Positions 40,862 to 49,093 of a DNA stretch of 64,000 bases are shown here, in pieces. The notes beneath the pieces are model-generated. The model was not told where the DNA came from. It saw only the letters and a program-made list of their open reading frames with translations, and searched no databases. Source of the DNA: Alphaproteobacteria bacterium (GTDB lineage Bacteria > Pseudomonadota > Alphaproteobacteria > Rhodospirillales > Magnetospirillaceae); the NCBI GenBank assembly GCA_021325215.1, contig JAJPHO010000174.1:1-64000 (forward strand), read 5' to 3'. The position numbers and the translations under genes were made by a program. Position 1 is the stretch's first letter. Each line of letters opens with the position of its first letter.

Positions 40862-41944
40862 CTACCGACAGGCTTTCTCGACGGCAAGGAAGGCGTTCAG
40901 GATTACTTGCTTGCCGTCGAGATTGACTGCGTCGCCGCGCTCGAACAGCGTCGAAATACGTTCCCACAGCGCGGTCCATCGCTCCAATCCGACCCGCGAG
41001 ACGAGGCGGTGCTGCACCTCTCCCTCGCCCGCGACGACTTCCGAGCCCCGGCCGCCGGCGGCGCGGCGCGCGCCCTGGGCCAGCCAGCCCGAGAACAGCT
41101 CCCCGAACAGCGAGACACTGTCGGCCTGTCGGCCGATCTTCTCGGCGAAATCGTGCAGCGCACTGCCTTGCAGTTTCGGCAGGCCGGCGAGAAGCCCGAC
41201 CATGACGTTGTACAGTTCCATGCCGCCTTGCTCGTGCAGCGCAAGCGCCCGGCCGATGCTGCCATCGGCCAGGGCGGCCAGGCCTTGCAGCTCGGATGCC
41301 GGCATGTCCGGATGGTGGCGGCGCAGCAGTTCGATCACCGCGTCATGGCTCAAGGGCGGCATCGCCAGCCGCCGGCAGCGCGAGCGGATGGTCGGCAAAA
41401 GCCGGCCCGGGCTATGGCCCACCAGCAGCATGAGCGCGTGTTTCGGCGGCTCTTCCAGCACTTTCAGGATGGCGTTGGCGCTGTTGCGGTTCATCTCGTC
41501 GGCGGCGTCGACGATCACCACGCGCCAGCCGCCCTCGGCCGCGGTCAGCGACATGAAGGAGCCGACATCGCGCACATCGTCCACGGTGATCTCGCTTTTG
41601 CGTTTGGTCTGCTTGTCGTCGGACCAGCCGCGCTCGATCAGCTTGAAATCGGCGTGGCCGCCCGAGGAGATGCGGCGGAACACCGGGTGATCGGGCGCCA
41701 TCTGCAGGCTGGCCGCCGGCGCGGCATCGCCGAACAGCCCGCCGCCGGAGGATTCGCCGCCGCCCGCCAGCACGAAGCGGGCGATGCGGAAGGCCAAGGT
41801 CGCCTTGCCGATGCCCTTGGGACCGGTGATCAGCCAGGCATGGGCCAGGCGCCTGGACTCCCAGGCCTGCAGGAACGCCTTCTCGGCGGCGTCCTGGCCG
41901 GTCAGGTCCGGATTGTCGCGGGGGGCGAGAGGTTCGCTGCTCAT
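40862..41944 (-). CDS. holB: DNA polymerase III delta-prime subunit
   Basis: A 360-residue clamp-loader subunit. Walker A-like GPKGIGKATLAFRIARF near residue 40, the VRDVGSFMSLTAAEG region, VVIVDAADEMNRNSANAILK (Walker B with sensor) and LLVGHSPGRLLPTIRSRCRR (SRC motif, which stabilises the ATP site of gamma). The short C-terminal collar follows. There is no CxxC zinc set in the usual place between Walker A and B, which is common in alphaproteobacterial forms. It acts with gamma/tau and delta to load the sliding clamp. Gene order tmk-holB is conserved. Confidence 0.93.
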   Translation of the reverse strand: MSSEPLAPRDNPDLTGQDAAEKAFLQAWESRRLAHAWLITGPKGIGKATLAFRIARFVLAGGGESSGGGLFGDAAPAASLQMAPDHPVFRRISSGGHADFKLIERGWSDDKQTKRKSEITVDDVRDVGSFMSLTAAEGGWRVVIVDAADEMNRNSANAILKVLEEPPKHALMLLVGHSPGRLLPTIRSRCRRLAMPPLSHDAVIELLRRHHPDMPASELQGLAALADGSIGRALALHEQGGMELYNVMVGLLAGLPKLQGSALHDFAEKIGRQADSVSLFGELFSGWLAQGARRAAGGRGSEVVAGEGEVQHRLVSRVGLERWTALWERISTLFERGDAVNLDGKQVILNAFLAVEKACR

Positions 41945-41973
41945 GAGGCGTTCCCGGTGGAGCCGGCTGATGG

Positions 41974-42099
41974 AACCGCAGAGGCGCAGAAACGCAGAGG
42001 GATGGTGCGGTTCAAAGCGCCTGCGGCAATCGAAGCCTGGTAGATTGCCGCAGGCGCCGCCGCCCCGAGGCGCCTCTGCGTTTCTGCGCCTCTGCGGTT
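41974..42099. repeat. nested perfect inverted repeats between tmk and holB
   Basis: An outer pair of 27-base arms (41974-42000 and 42073-42099) is perfectly complementary. Inside, a 15-base pair GCGCCTGCGGCAATC (42017-42031) and GATTGCCGCAGGCGC (42043-42057) is also perfect, with an 11-base loop. The outer arm is built of GCAGAGG/GCAGAAAC-like units. It lies in the 169-base gap between the holB start and the tmk stop and could form a very stable cruciform or RNA hairpin. Confidence 0.9.
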
Positions 42100-42113
42100 A
42101 ATGAACGCCAGCC

Positions 42114-42740
42114 TCACGATAACCGCTCGTCAATCACGGCCAATATCGCACCAAAAACCTCATCCTCACCCCGATCCGCCGGCACCACGGCGCAGCGGTC
42201 GGGTTCGGCGGCGGCGATGGCCAGGAAGCCGTCGCGCAGGCGCTGGTGGAACCCGCCTTTCATCTTCTCATAGCGGTCTTCCTCGCCGCCCCGGCCGGCG
42301 GCGCGCGCCAGGCCGGTTTCGACCGGGAGATCGAGGATCAGGGTCAGGTCGGGTTTGAAATTCCCCACAGCGATCCTGTAGAGGTCGCGGATCGCCTCAT
42401 GCGGCAATCCATGGCCGTAGCCCTGATAGGCCAGAGTCGAATCGGCGAAACGGTCGCACAGCACCCATTTTCCGGCTTCCAGCGCCGGCCAGACCGTGCT
42501 GCGCAAATGGTCGCGGCGCGCGGCGAAATGCAGCAGCGCCTCGGTCATGCCGTCCCAGCGGTCGGGATCGCCCGACACCAGCAGGCCGCGGATCTGTTCG
42601 GCACCCGGCGAGCCGCCCGGCTCGCGGGTGGTGATCACGTCGCGGCCGCGGGCGCGCAGGGTTTCGGCCAGCCGGCGCAGCTGGGTGCTCTTGCCGGCCC
42701 CTTCCCCGCCTTCGAAGGTGATGAAGCGGCCGGCAGTCAT
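42114..42740 (-). CDS. tmk: thymidylate kinase
   Basis: A 208-residue cytoplasmic kinase that converts dTMP to dTDP. P-loop FEGGEGAGKSTQLRRLAE, the DRX motif in LCDRFADSTLAYQGYG, TREPGGSPGAEQIR, and the lid region around GRGGEEDRYEKM. Length is typical. It follows the D,D-carboxypeptidase gene by 7 bases, so one operon with it. The inverted repeat to its right in the direction of transcription may uncouple it from holB. Confidence 0.96.
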   Translation of the reverse strand: MTAGRFITFEGGEGAGKSTQLRRLAETLRARGRDVITTREPGGSPGAEQIRGLLVSGDPDRWDGMTEALLHFAARRDHLRSTVWPALEAGKWVLCDRFADSTLAYQGYGHGLPHEAIRDLYRIAVGNFKPDLTLILDLPVETGLARAAGRGGEEDRYEKMKGGFHQRLRDGFLAIAAAEPDRCAVVPADRGEDEVFGAILAVIDERLS

Positions 42741-42747
42741 GCTGTTA

Positions 42748-43887
42748 TCAGCCGCCGATCAGGCCGCTGAGCTTGCGGCGCAGCTTGCCCATGAAGCCCA
42801 GGGCCTCGACGTCGCTGGCGGCGACCAGGCTCACGGTCTGATCGGGACGGCCCGGCACGCTGATGATCGCCTTGCCGATCTCCTGGCCCTTCTTGACCGG
42901 CGCCTTCAGGTCGTCGAGATGGGTGACCGAGGTCTTCATGTCGTTATGGGCGATGCGCTGCAGGGTCAGGTCGACCTGCTGGGTGGTGACCATCTGCACG
43001 GTCAGGGCCTTGCCGTCGGCCACCGGCACGTCGCCCAGCACTTCGCCGGCCTTGTAGACATGATAATCGTCGAACTCGCGGAAGGCCCATTCGGCCAGCT
43101 TCTGCGATTCCTCGGCGCGCTGCTTGATGCTGCCCAGGCCGTTCAGCACCAGGATGATGCGGCGGCCATTGCGCTGCACCGAGCCCACTTCGCCATAGCC
43201 CGCCTCTTCGGTATGGCCGGTCTTCAGGCCGTCGGCGCCGGCGATTTCGCCCCAGATCAGCGGGTTGCGGTTGTCCTGCTTGATGTTGTTATAGGTGAAG
43301 GTCTTCTCGGAGAAGATCGGATAGTAATCCGGGAAATCATTGATCAGATGCGTGGCCAGGATCGACAGGTCGCGCGCCGTCATCTTGTGGTCCGGGGCCG
43401 GGACGCCGCTGGCGTTGCGGAAGGTCGAATGCTGCAGCCCGATCTCGCGGGCGCGCTTGGTTTCCTGCTCGGCGAAGGCTTCCTCGCTGCCGGCCAGGCC
43501 CTCGGCCAGGACGGAACAGGCGTCGTTGCCGGACTGGATGATGACGCCCTTCAGCAGCTCTTCGACCGTCGGGTTCGAGTTGAGCGGCAGGAACATCAGC
43601 GATTCGTCGGTCTTGTAATGCTTTTTCCAGGCGGTCTCGCTGACCGGCATGGTGTCGGTGAATTTGATGCGGCCCGATTTCAGGGCGTCGAACACCAGAT
43701 AGACCGTCATCAGCTTGCTCATCGAGCTGGGGGTCATCAGCTCGTCGGCATTCTTCTCCAGCAGCGTCGAGCCGGTGTTGTAATCGACGATGATGGCCTG
43801 CTTGGCCGCGGTTTCGATGGTTTCGGCCGAAGCGCCGGTGGCGGCGGCCAGCAGGGGAAGAACCCGGAAAAGCAAAGAACTGCGCAT
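42748..43887 (-). CDS. D-alanyl-D-alanine carboxypeptidase (DacA/PBP5 family)
   Basis: A 379-residue exported peptidase S11. Signal peptide about 1-21. Active-site motifs: SxxK in MTPSSMSKLMTVY, SxN in IIQSGNDACSVLAE, KTG in DGLKTGHTEEAGYG. The PBP5 C-terminal domain follows (about 285-360, VPVADGKALTVQMVTTQQVD), and the tail LRRKLSGLIGG could be the amphipathic membrane-anchoring helix. It trims the terminal D-Ala from peptidoglycan pentapeptides. It is between rlpA and tmk, the usual rhodospirillalean order. Confidence 0.95.
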   Translation of the reverse strand: MRSSLLFRVLPLLAAATGASAETIETAAKQAIIVDYNTGSTLLEKNADELMTPSSMSKLMTVYLVFDALKSGRIKFTDTMPVSETAWKKHYKTDESLMFLPLNSNPTVEELLKGVIIQSGNDACSVLAEGLAGSEEAFAEQETKRAREIGLQHSTFRNASGVPAPDHKMTARDLSILATHLINDFPDYYPIFSEKTFTYNNIKQDNRNPLIWGEIAGADGLKTGHTEEAGYGEVGSVQRNGRRIILVLNGLGSIKQRAEESQKLAEWAFREFDDYHVYKAGEVLGDVPVADGKALTVQMVTTQQVDLTLQRIAHNDMKTSVTHLDDLKAPVKKGQEIGKAIISVPGRPDQTVSLVAASDVEALGFMGKLRRKLSGLIGG

Positions 43888-43913
43888 GAAACGAACCTTG
43901 GACTAGGGAAAAC

Positions 43914-44885
43914 TCAATCGACGATGACGCGGGCGTCCGGATAGCCCGAGGCTATCACTTTCTCCAGCAGAGCGTCGGCGTCGGCGACGCTGTTCAGCGG
44001 GCCCAGGCGAACCCGGAAGAACGGGCCGGCCTTGGTGTGGACCTGCGAAATCTGGGCCGGCCACACGCCGGACAGCGCGGAGCTGACCCGGTTGGCATTG
44101 TCATAGCGGGTGAAGGCGCCGGCCTGGATGAAGATCTGGGTGGAATGGGGCGCTGCCTGCTGCGGCGTCTGGGACGCCAGACGCAGGTCCTCCTCGGCGG
44201 GCGTCGAGGCGACCGCCTCGCCGGCTGGCGCGCTGGACGGCGCCGGGACCGGCTTGGACGAGCGGTTCTTCGGCGTCGCCTCGGCCTTGATGCCCTTGGG
44301 CGGCGCCAGGTTCTCGGCCTGCATGGCGACACTCGGCGCGGCGGCGATCGGCGGGGCGTCGCCGCCCTTCAGCTGCAGCGCCAAGGCGCGGCTTTCGTCG
44401 GCCATGATCTGCACGCGGACGCGGGCAGTGCCTTGCATGTCCATGCCCAGCAGCTCGGCGGCGTGCTTGGACAGATCGAGGATGCGGCCATGGGCGAACG
44501 GGCCGCGGTCATTGACCTTGACCTCGATCGAGCGGCCGTTTTCCAGATTGGTCACCTTGACGATCGACGGCATCGGCAGGGTGCGGTGCGCGGCGGTGAC
44601 GCCGTTCTGGTCGAACACATCGCCATTGGCGGTATATTTGCCGTGGAAATCCGGCCCGTACCACGAGGCGATGCCGGTCTCGTCATAGGAATAATCCTCG
44701 GACGGATAATACCAGACGCCGTTGATCTGATAGGGCTTGCCCACCTTGTAGCCGCCGGCCGGTGCCGCCGTCTGGGCGTCCTTGACCTGATAGCCGTCGG
44801 GGGAGGCTTTCTGTCCGCCGCCGCAGCCCGCCAATAGCAGACAGCCGGCCACGATCCACAGCGGAGACCGCATCATCTGGGGCAT
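43914..44885 (-). CDS. rlpA: septal ring lytic transglycosylase RlpA with SPOR domain
   Basis: A 323-residue lipoprotein. Lipobox LLAGC (Cys about 21). The double-psi beta-barrel domain is in GIASWYGPDFHGKYTANGD, YDVFDQNGVTAAHRTLPMPS-like segments, and VKVNDRGPFAHGRILDLSKH. A low-complexity Ala/Pro linker leads to a C-terminal SPOR domain (about 250-320, IFIQAGAFTRYDNANRVSSA). RlpA cleaves denuded glycan strands, and SPOR targets it to the septum. The mltB gene lies 30 bases upstream, so the cell-wall genes are probably co-expressed. Confidence 0.94.
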   Translation of the reverse strand: MPQMMRSPLWIVAGCLLLAGCGGGQKASPDGYQVKDAQTAAPAGGYKVGKPYQINGVWYYPSEDYSYDETGIASWYGPDFHGKYTANGDVFDQNGVTAAHRTLPMPSIVKVTNLENGRSIEVKVNDRGPFAHGRILDLSKHAAELLGMDMQGTARVRVQIMADESRALALQLKGGDAPPIAAAPSVAMQAENLAPPKGIKAEATPKNRSSKPVPAPSSAPAGEAVASTPAEEDLRLASQTPQQAAPHSTQIFIQAGAFTRYDNANRVSSALSGVWPAQISQVHTKAGPFFRVRLGPLNSVADADALLEKVIASGYPDARVIVD

Positions 44886-44915
44886 ACCCGATCCAAAATT
44901 AGCATATGTGGTAGA

Positions 44916-45905
44916 TTATCGGCTTGCGACACGATCGGCAAGTGTTCCCGCCGCCAGCGCGAAGAAGAATGACCGGTTCCAGTGCAGCAGGGCGCGAAAA
45001 TTGTCGCCGACCAGATAGATCTGGCCGGTTCCGCCGGTGCCGTCCTTGCCGGCGTCGGCGCGCAGCAGGGCCAGCTTCATTTCGGGCGGGCCGGTCAGCT
45101 TCTTGCCGTCGGCGCGCCGCACGCCGAGACGGCTCCAATCCTTCAGCGGGCGCGGACGGTCGAGGCCGAACAAAGCCGGCGCCAGGCCGCGCTTGGGCAG
45201 GCTGATGGCCATGCCCCAAGGCTCGCCGGGCTTCCAGCCGAGGCCGGACAGGTAATTGGCGGTCGAGGCCCAGACATCCTCCTGATTGCTCCAGATGTCG
45301 GCAGGGCCCTGCCCCGACGCAGACTGCGCGTAATTCAGATAGGTCGAGGGCATGAACTGGCACTGGCCCATCGCGCCGGCCCAGGAGCCGCGCATATTCT
45401 CGGGGCGCACGCCGTGCGACGCCATGGTCAGGGCCTTCATCAGCTCGCCGCGGAAATATTGGCTGCGCCGTCCGTCATAGGCCAGGGTCGCCAGTGCCTG
45501 GATCACCGAGAAGCTGCCCATGTTGCGGCCGTAATTGCTCTCGATGCCCCACATCGCCACCATCTGCTGGGGCGGCACGCCATAGCGGCGCGAGAGCTTC
45601 TTCAGCGCGGCACGGTTCTGCGCCAGCTGCTTTTTGCCGTCCTCGACCCGCTGCGGGCTGGCGGTGTGCGCCAGATAATCGTCCCAGGTCATGGTGAATT
45701 CGGGCTGCTTGCGGTCCAGCTCCAGCACCTTGTCGATCGGCTGGAGGCTGTCGAGCGCCCGGCCGGCCAGGGCGGGATCGATGCCGTTCGCGACGGCTTC
45801 GGCCTTGAAAGCGGTCAGCCAGTCGGCGAAGGAAAGGTCGGCGGCGCGGGCGGGAGACGACAGGCCCAGCAGCAGGGCGATCAACAAAATCGGTAAGCTA
45901 CGCAT
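44916..45905 (-). CDS. mltB: membrane-bound lytic murein transglycosylase B family
   Basis: A 329-residue protein from ATG 45905, with a signal peptide (about 1-21, SSPARAADL). The SLT_2 domain contains the catalytic Glu in AMWGIESNYGRNMGSF, preceded by RYGVPPQQMV; family segments SWAGAMGQCQFMPSTYLNYA and NYLSGLGWKPGEPWG follow. It lacks the lipobox of E. coli MltB and the C-terminal peptidoglycan-binding domain. It cleaves the glycan backbone to 1,6-anhydro-muropeptides. It is immediately upstream of rlpA. Confidence 0.93.
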   Translation of the reverse strand: MRSLPILLIALLLGLSSPARAADLSFADWLTAFKAEAVANGIDPALAGRALDSLQPIDKVLELDRKQPEFTMTWDDYLAHTASPQRVEDGKKQLAQNRAALKKLSRRYGVPPQQMVAMWGIESNYGRNMGSFSVIQALATLAYDGRRSQYFRGELMKALTMASHGVRPENMRGSWAGAMGQCQFMPSTYLNYAQSASGQGPADIWSNQEDVWASTANYLSGLGWKPGEPWGMAISLPKRGLAPALFGLDRPRPLKDWSRLGVRRADGKKLTGPPEMKLALLRADAGKDGTGGTGQIYLVGDNFRALLHWNRSFFFALAAGTLADRVASR

Positions 45906-46090
45906 GGCGTTCCTTGTGCCACGGCGCGGACCCGCCTGGCAACCGGCAACCAGCATTATGTTTGGACAGTCGCCGGAGGAGCGCAGCGTAGGACCCCGAG
46001 GGCGCGGGGGCGAAGGTCCCAAGGTTCCGGGCGGCGGCAAAGCCGACGTCTGGAATGAACCGGAGGGAGGCTACCCCGCTCACATATGAA
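45906..46090. other. gap between ydcF-like and mltB genes
   Basis: No gene was found in these 185 bases. The left part must hold the mltB promoter. At the right edge, inside the last codons of the YdcF-like gene, AGGGGCCC and GGGCCCCT (46092-46115) form a GC-rich hairpin that could end its transcript. Confidence 0.4.
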
Positions 46091-46882
46091 TCAGGGGCCC
46101 GGGAACAGGGCCCCTGTCCAGCCACGGGCTCGGTAATAAGCCATGCCGACCAGTTCATGCAGGGTGCGGCTGAGGAAATAGAGCCGCTCGATCGGAACGT
46201 CCTCGTTGGCCCATTCCTGTTCGCCGCCGGTCAGGTAATTGACCGGCCAGGGGATCACAGTCCAGCCCATCTGGCGGAACACGCCGACCGAGCGCGGCAT
46301 ATGCAGGGCCGAGGTAACCAGAATCCAGGTGCCCTGCCCGTGATCCGGCGCCAATTCCTTGCTGAACAAAGCGTTCTCATAGGTGTTGCGCGACCGGGTC
46401 TCGAGCAGCAGGCGGCTTTCATCGACGCCCATATCCTGCAAAGCCCGCCCGGCGAAATCGGATTCCCGTGCGGCCGTGCTCAGCGGGTCGGCGCTGCCGC
46501 CGGTGAACAGCACCTTGGCTTCGGGATGCAGATGGGCCAGGCGGGCGCCTTCGATCAAGCGCTCCGCCGCGTCATTGACGGTTGGACGGCCGCGCGCCTG
46601 GCTGACGGCGGGGCGGATCATGCCGCCCAGGATGATGATGCCGTCGATATGGTCGGGCAGTTTCGGCGCCTGCGGGAACCGGTTTTCCACCACGCCGGTT
46701 ATCGCGGGTTGAACTGGAAGGAAGGTCAGGCTGGCCACGGTCAGCACGACGATGCTCAGGAATGTCCGCCCGCGCTGCCAGCGCCTGCTCCACAGCAGCG
46801 CGGTCCCGATCAAGAGGGAGAGCATCAGGAGGGTGCCGCTGGTGGTCAGCAGGCCGAGCAGCTTGGAGGCCAGATAATCCAT
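46091..46882 (-). CDS. YdcF-family (DUF218) membrane protein
   Basis: A 263-residue protein with two N-terminal membrane helices (LLTTSGTLLMLSLLIGTALL and TFLSIVVLTVASLTFLPV). The DUF218 domain contains IDGIIILGGMIRPAVSQARG, AKVLFTGGSADPL, LETRSRNTYENALFSKEL and WILVTSALHMPRSVGVFRQM. ElyC and SanA of this family act in envelope biogenesis. It is divergent from the PleD-like gene. Confidence 0.92.
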   Translation of the reverse strand: MDYLASKLLGLLTTSGTLLMLSLLIGTALLWSRRWQRGRTFLSIVVLTVASLTFLPVQPAITGVVENRFPQAPKLPDHIDGIIILGGMIRPAVSQARGRPTVNDAAERLIEGARLAHLHPEAKVLFTGGSADPLSTAARESDFAGRALQDMGVDESRLLLETRSRNTYENALFSKELAPDHGQGTWILVTSALHMPRSVGVFRQMGWTVIPWPVNYLTGGEQEWANEDVPIERLYFLSRTLHELVGMAYYRARGWTGALFPGP

Positions 46883-47007
46883 GGCTTCAAGGAAATAGCG
46901 TCTGCGACGCCCCTCGGCAATAGATTGAATTGCCCCCCTCCCTGACCCCGCCGAAACTTGCTATGGTGAGGTTTGGTAAGACTCAATCTGGGCGGGATGC
47001 CAGCCTT

Positions 47008-48327
47008 ATGATCCATCTGGCGAATATTCTGATCGCGACCGACGATTCCGCTTTTGGCGCGGATCTCCTCAACAAGCTCCACCGGAACCGTTATGAGGGG
47101 CAAGTGGTCGCCAGCCAGGAGGAAGCCATTGCCGCCGCGGTGCAGGAGCGCCCGGACATCGTGCTTCTGGGAAGCTCGATCCGGGGCGGCGACCCGATGA
47201 CCCTGACGCGGATGCTGAAGGCGTCGCCCGAGACCGGCGATATTCCGGTGTGCCTGCTGGCCAGCGAAGCCTCGGCCGAACTGCAGAACCGCGCCTTGGC
47301 GGTCGGCATCGCCGACGTGCTGACGCCGCCGCTGTCCGAGACCAAGCTATTTTCCCGCCTGCGTCCGCTGGTGCGCCTGGCCTCGATGCAGACCGAGCTG
47401 GTGCAGCGCGGTCTGGTCGCCCAGAAGTTCGGTATCGCGATCGAGACCAAGCTCAATCGCCGCAAGGACGACAAGAGCGAGCGCATCCTGCTGATCGGCA
47501 AGCCTGCCGATTACCTGTCCAAGCATCTGCCGCACGCGACCATCTCGTCGGTCGTCGATCCCTATCAGGTCGAAGCCGAGCTGGAAAAAAACAGCTACGA
47601 CGCGGCAATCGCCATTCCCAATGGCGATCCGGCCCGTTATCTCGATCTCTGTGTGCAGATCCGCAACAATCCGCGCCTGTTCAACCTGCCGGTGATCATG
47701 GTCGCCAAGGCAAATGAGATCGACGAGGACACCGCCTATCAGCACGGCGTCTCCGGCTATTTCAAGGAACCGGCCGACCCGTTCGAGCTGAACAACACCG
47801 CCTTGTTCATGGTGCGCCGGCAAAAGCTGCGCTGGCAGATTCGCGAGGCGCTGGGCGAGGCCGAGACTCCGCTGATCAAGGATGCCGCGACCGACGTGTT
47901 CAGCCGCGCCTTCTTCGACGCCTATGTCTCGCAGCGCGTCACTTACGCCCTCAATCATGGCCGCCCGTTGTCGATCGGCTTCTTCCGGGTGCCCGACGTC
48001 GAGAACATCCGCCAGCGTTTCGGCGAGGAACAGGCGAACCATCTGCGCCTTCAGGTGTCGCAATGGATATCCGGCCTGCTGCGGGTCGAGGACATGACCG
48101 CGCGCTATGAGGACAATGAATTCTGCGTTCTGCTGCCCGACAGCCCGCAGACCGAGGCCAGCCTGGTGATCAACCGCATCGCCGGCGTGCTGGCCTATAC
48201 CGATTTCGCCGTGCGCGACGTCTATGAGCCGGTCAAGGTCTGGGTCCGCGCCGGCTATGCCGAGCTGATCGACGGCGATACGACCGAAAGCCTGATCGCG
48301 CGGGCGCGTCAGGCCATGGTGGCGTAA
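47008..48327 (+). CDS. PleD-like protein: REC-REC-GGDEF with degenerate active sites
   Basis: A 439-residue cytoplasmic protein from ATG 47008 (ATG 46963 in frame is possible; neither has a good ribosome site). Layout equals Caulobacter PleD: receiver 1 (about 5-120), receiver-like adaptor (about 150-285), GGDEF domain (about 295-435). The phospho-acceptor position reads DIVLLGSSIRGG with Gly55 replacing Asp. The GGDEF signature is replaced by YEDNEF (about 367-372), and the DxLT part reads DAATDVFSRAFFDAY. Both catalytic and phosphorylation residues are thus missing. It may bind c-di-GMP or a partner protein rather than synthesise it. A DsbA-family gene follows after 15 bases. Confidence 0.82.
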   Translation: MIHLANILIATDDSAFGADLLNKLHRNRYEGQVVASQEEAIAAAVQERPDIVLLGSSIRGGDPMTLTRMLKASPETGDIPVCLLASEASAELQNRALAVGIADVLTPPLSETKLFSRLRPLVRLASMQTELVQRGLVAQKFGIAIETKLNRRKDDKSERILLIGKPADYLSKHLPHATISSVVDPYQVEAELEKNSYDAAIAIPNGDPARYLDLCVQIRNNPRLFNLPVIMVAKANEIDEDTAYQHGVSGYFKEPADPFELNNTALFMVRRQKLRWQIREALGEAETPLIKDAATDVFSRAFFDAYVSQRVTYALNHGRPLSIGFFRVPDVENIRQRFGEEQANHLRLQVSQWISGLLRVEDMTARYEDNEFCVLLPDSPQTEASLVINRIAGVLAYTDFAVRDVYEPVKVWVRAGYAELIDGDTTESLIARARQAMVA

Positions 48328-48342
48328 GAAAGGAGAGACAGA

Positions 48343-48984
48343 ATGCGCATCGACATCGTTTTCGATGCCGTCTGCCCCTGGTGCTTCATCGGCAAGCACC
48401 GGATCGAGCGCGCTCTGGCCATGCGTCCCGACGTGACGCCGGAGATCCGCTGGCGGCCTTTTCTGCTGAATCCGGAGCTGCCGCCGGGCGGCATCGACCG
48501 CCAGGCCTATCTGGAACGTAAGTTCGGCAGCAATTACCGCATCCAGCGCATCCACGCCGCCGCCTTGCAGGCCGGCCAGGGCGAAGGCATCACCTTCAAT
48601 TTCGACACTATCCGCCGCATGCCCAACAGCATGAACGCGCACCGCCTGATCAATTTCGCCGGCATCCACCAGAGCGAGATCGTCGAGGCGCTGTTCCAGG
48701 CCTATTTCGTCGAGTCCATCGATATCGGCGAGATCCCCAACCTGGTGAAGATCGCCACCGCCCACAGTCTCGACGGCCGCGAGGTCGACGATTACCTGCG
48801 CAGCGGCGCGGGCATCCTGCAGGTCGAAACCGAGAACGCCCGCATGCACCGCCTGGGCGTTTCCGGCGTGCCCTGCTACATCTTCGAAGAGCATTACGCT
48901 ATCGCGGGGGCTCAGGAGCCGGAGATCGTGGCGCGGCTTTTGGACATTGCGCGCGAAACACAGCTGGAAGCGGCTTCCCGGTAG
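48343..48984 (+). CDS. DsbA-family oxidoreductase, FrnE/HCCA-isomerase-like
   Basis: A 213-residue cytoplasmic protein, preceded by AAAGGAGAGA. It has a thioredoxin fold with helical insertion. The active site is DAVCPWCFIGKHRIERAL (Cys11, Cys14), then IRWRPFLLNPELPPGG and the cis-Pro region GVSGVPCYIFEEHYAIAGAQ. FrnE-like proteins are disulfide isomerases or oxidoreductases; no signal peptide is present. It is co-directional with the PleD-like gene. Confidence 0.9.
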   Translation: MRIDIVFDAVCPWCFIGKHRIERALAMRPDVTPEIRWRPFLLNPELPPGGIDRQAYLERKFGSNYRIQRIHAAALQAGQGEGITFNFDTIRRMPNSMNAHRLINFAGIHQSEIVEALFQAYFVESIDIGEIPNLVKIATAHSLDGREVDDYLRSGAGILQVETENARMHRLGVSGVPCYIFEEHYAIAGAQEPEIVARLLDIARETQLEAASR

Positions 48985-48988
48985 TTTT

Positions 48989-49080
48989 ATTCACCACGAA
49001 GGACACTAAGAGCACAAAGAAAGGCACGAAGAATTTCTCTTGGTGTGCCCTTCGTGTGCTTTGTGCTCTTTGTGGTGAAA
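48989..49080. repeat. imperfect long inverted repeat between convergent genes
   Basis: The left side (TTCACCACGAAGG..., with AAGAGCACAAAG and GGCACGAAG) and the right side (CTTCGTGTGC, CTTTGTGCTCTT, GTGGTGAA) are inverted copies with small insertions. It fills most of the gap between the convergent DsbA-like and DUF885 genes. Repeats of this purine-rich CACGAAGG type are scattered in many bacterial genomes. It could act as a two-way terminator. Confidence 0.75.
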
Positions 49081-49093
49081 TAATTGGCTTCGC

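Noticed and set aside
47347-48894. 515-codon minus-strand frame opposite the PleD-like and DsbA-like genes
   Set aside because: It spans two clear plus-strand genes and their gap and has shadow composition.
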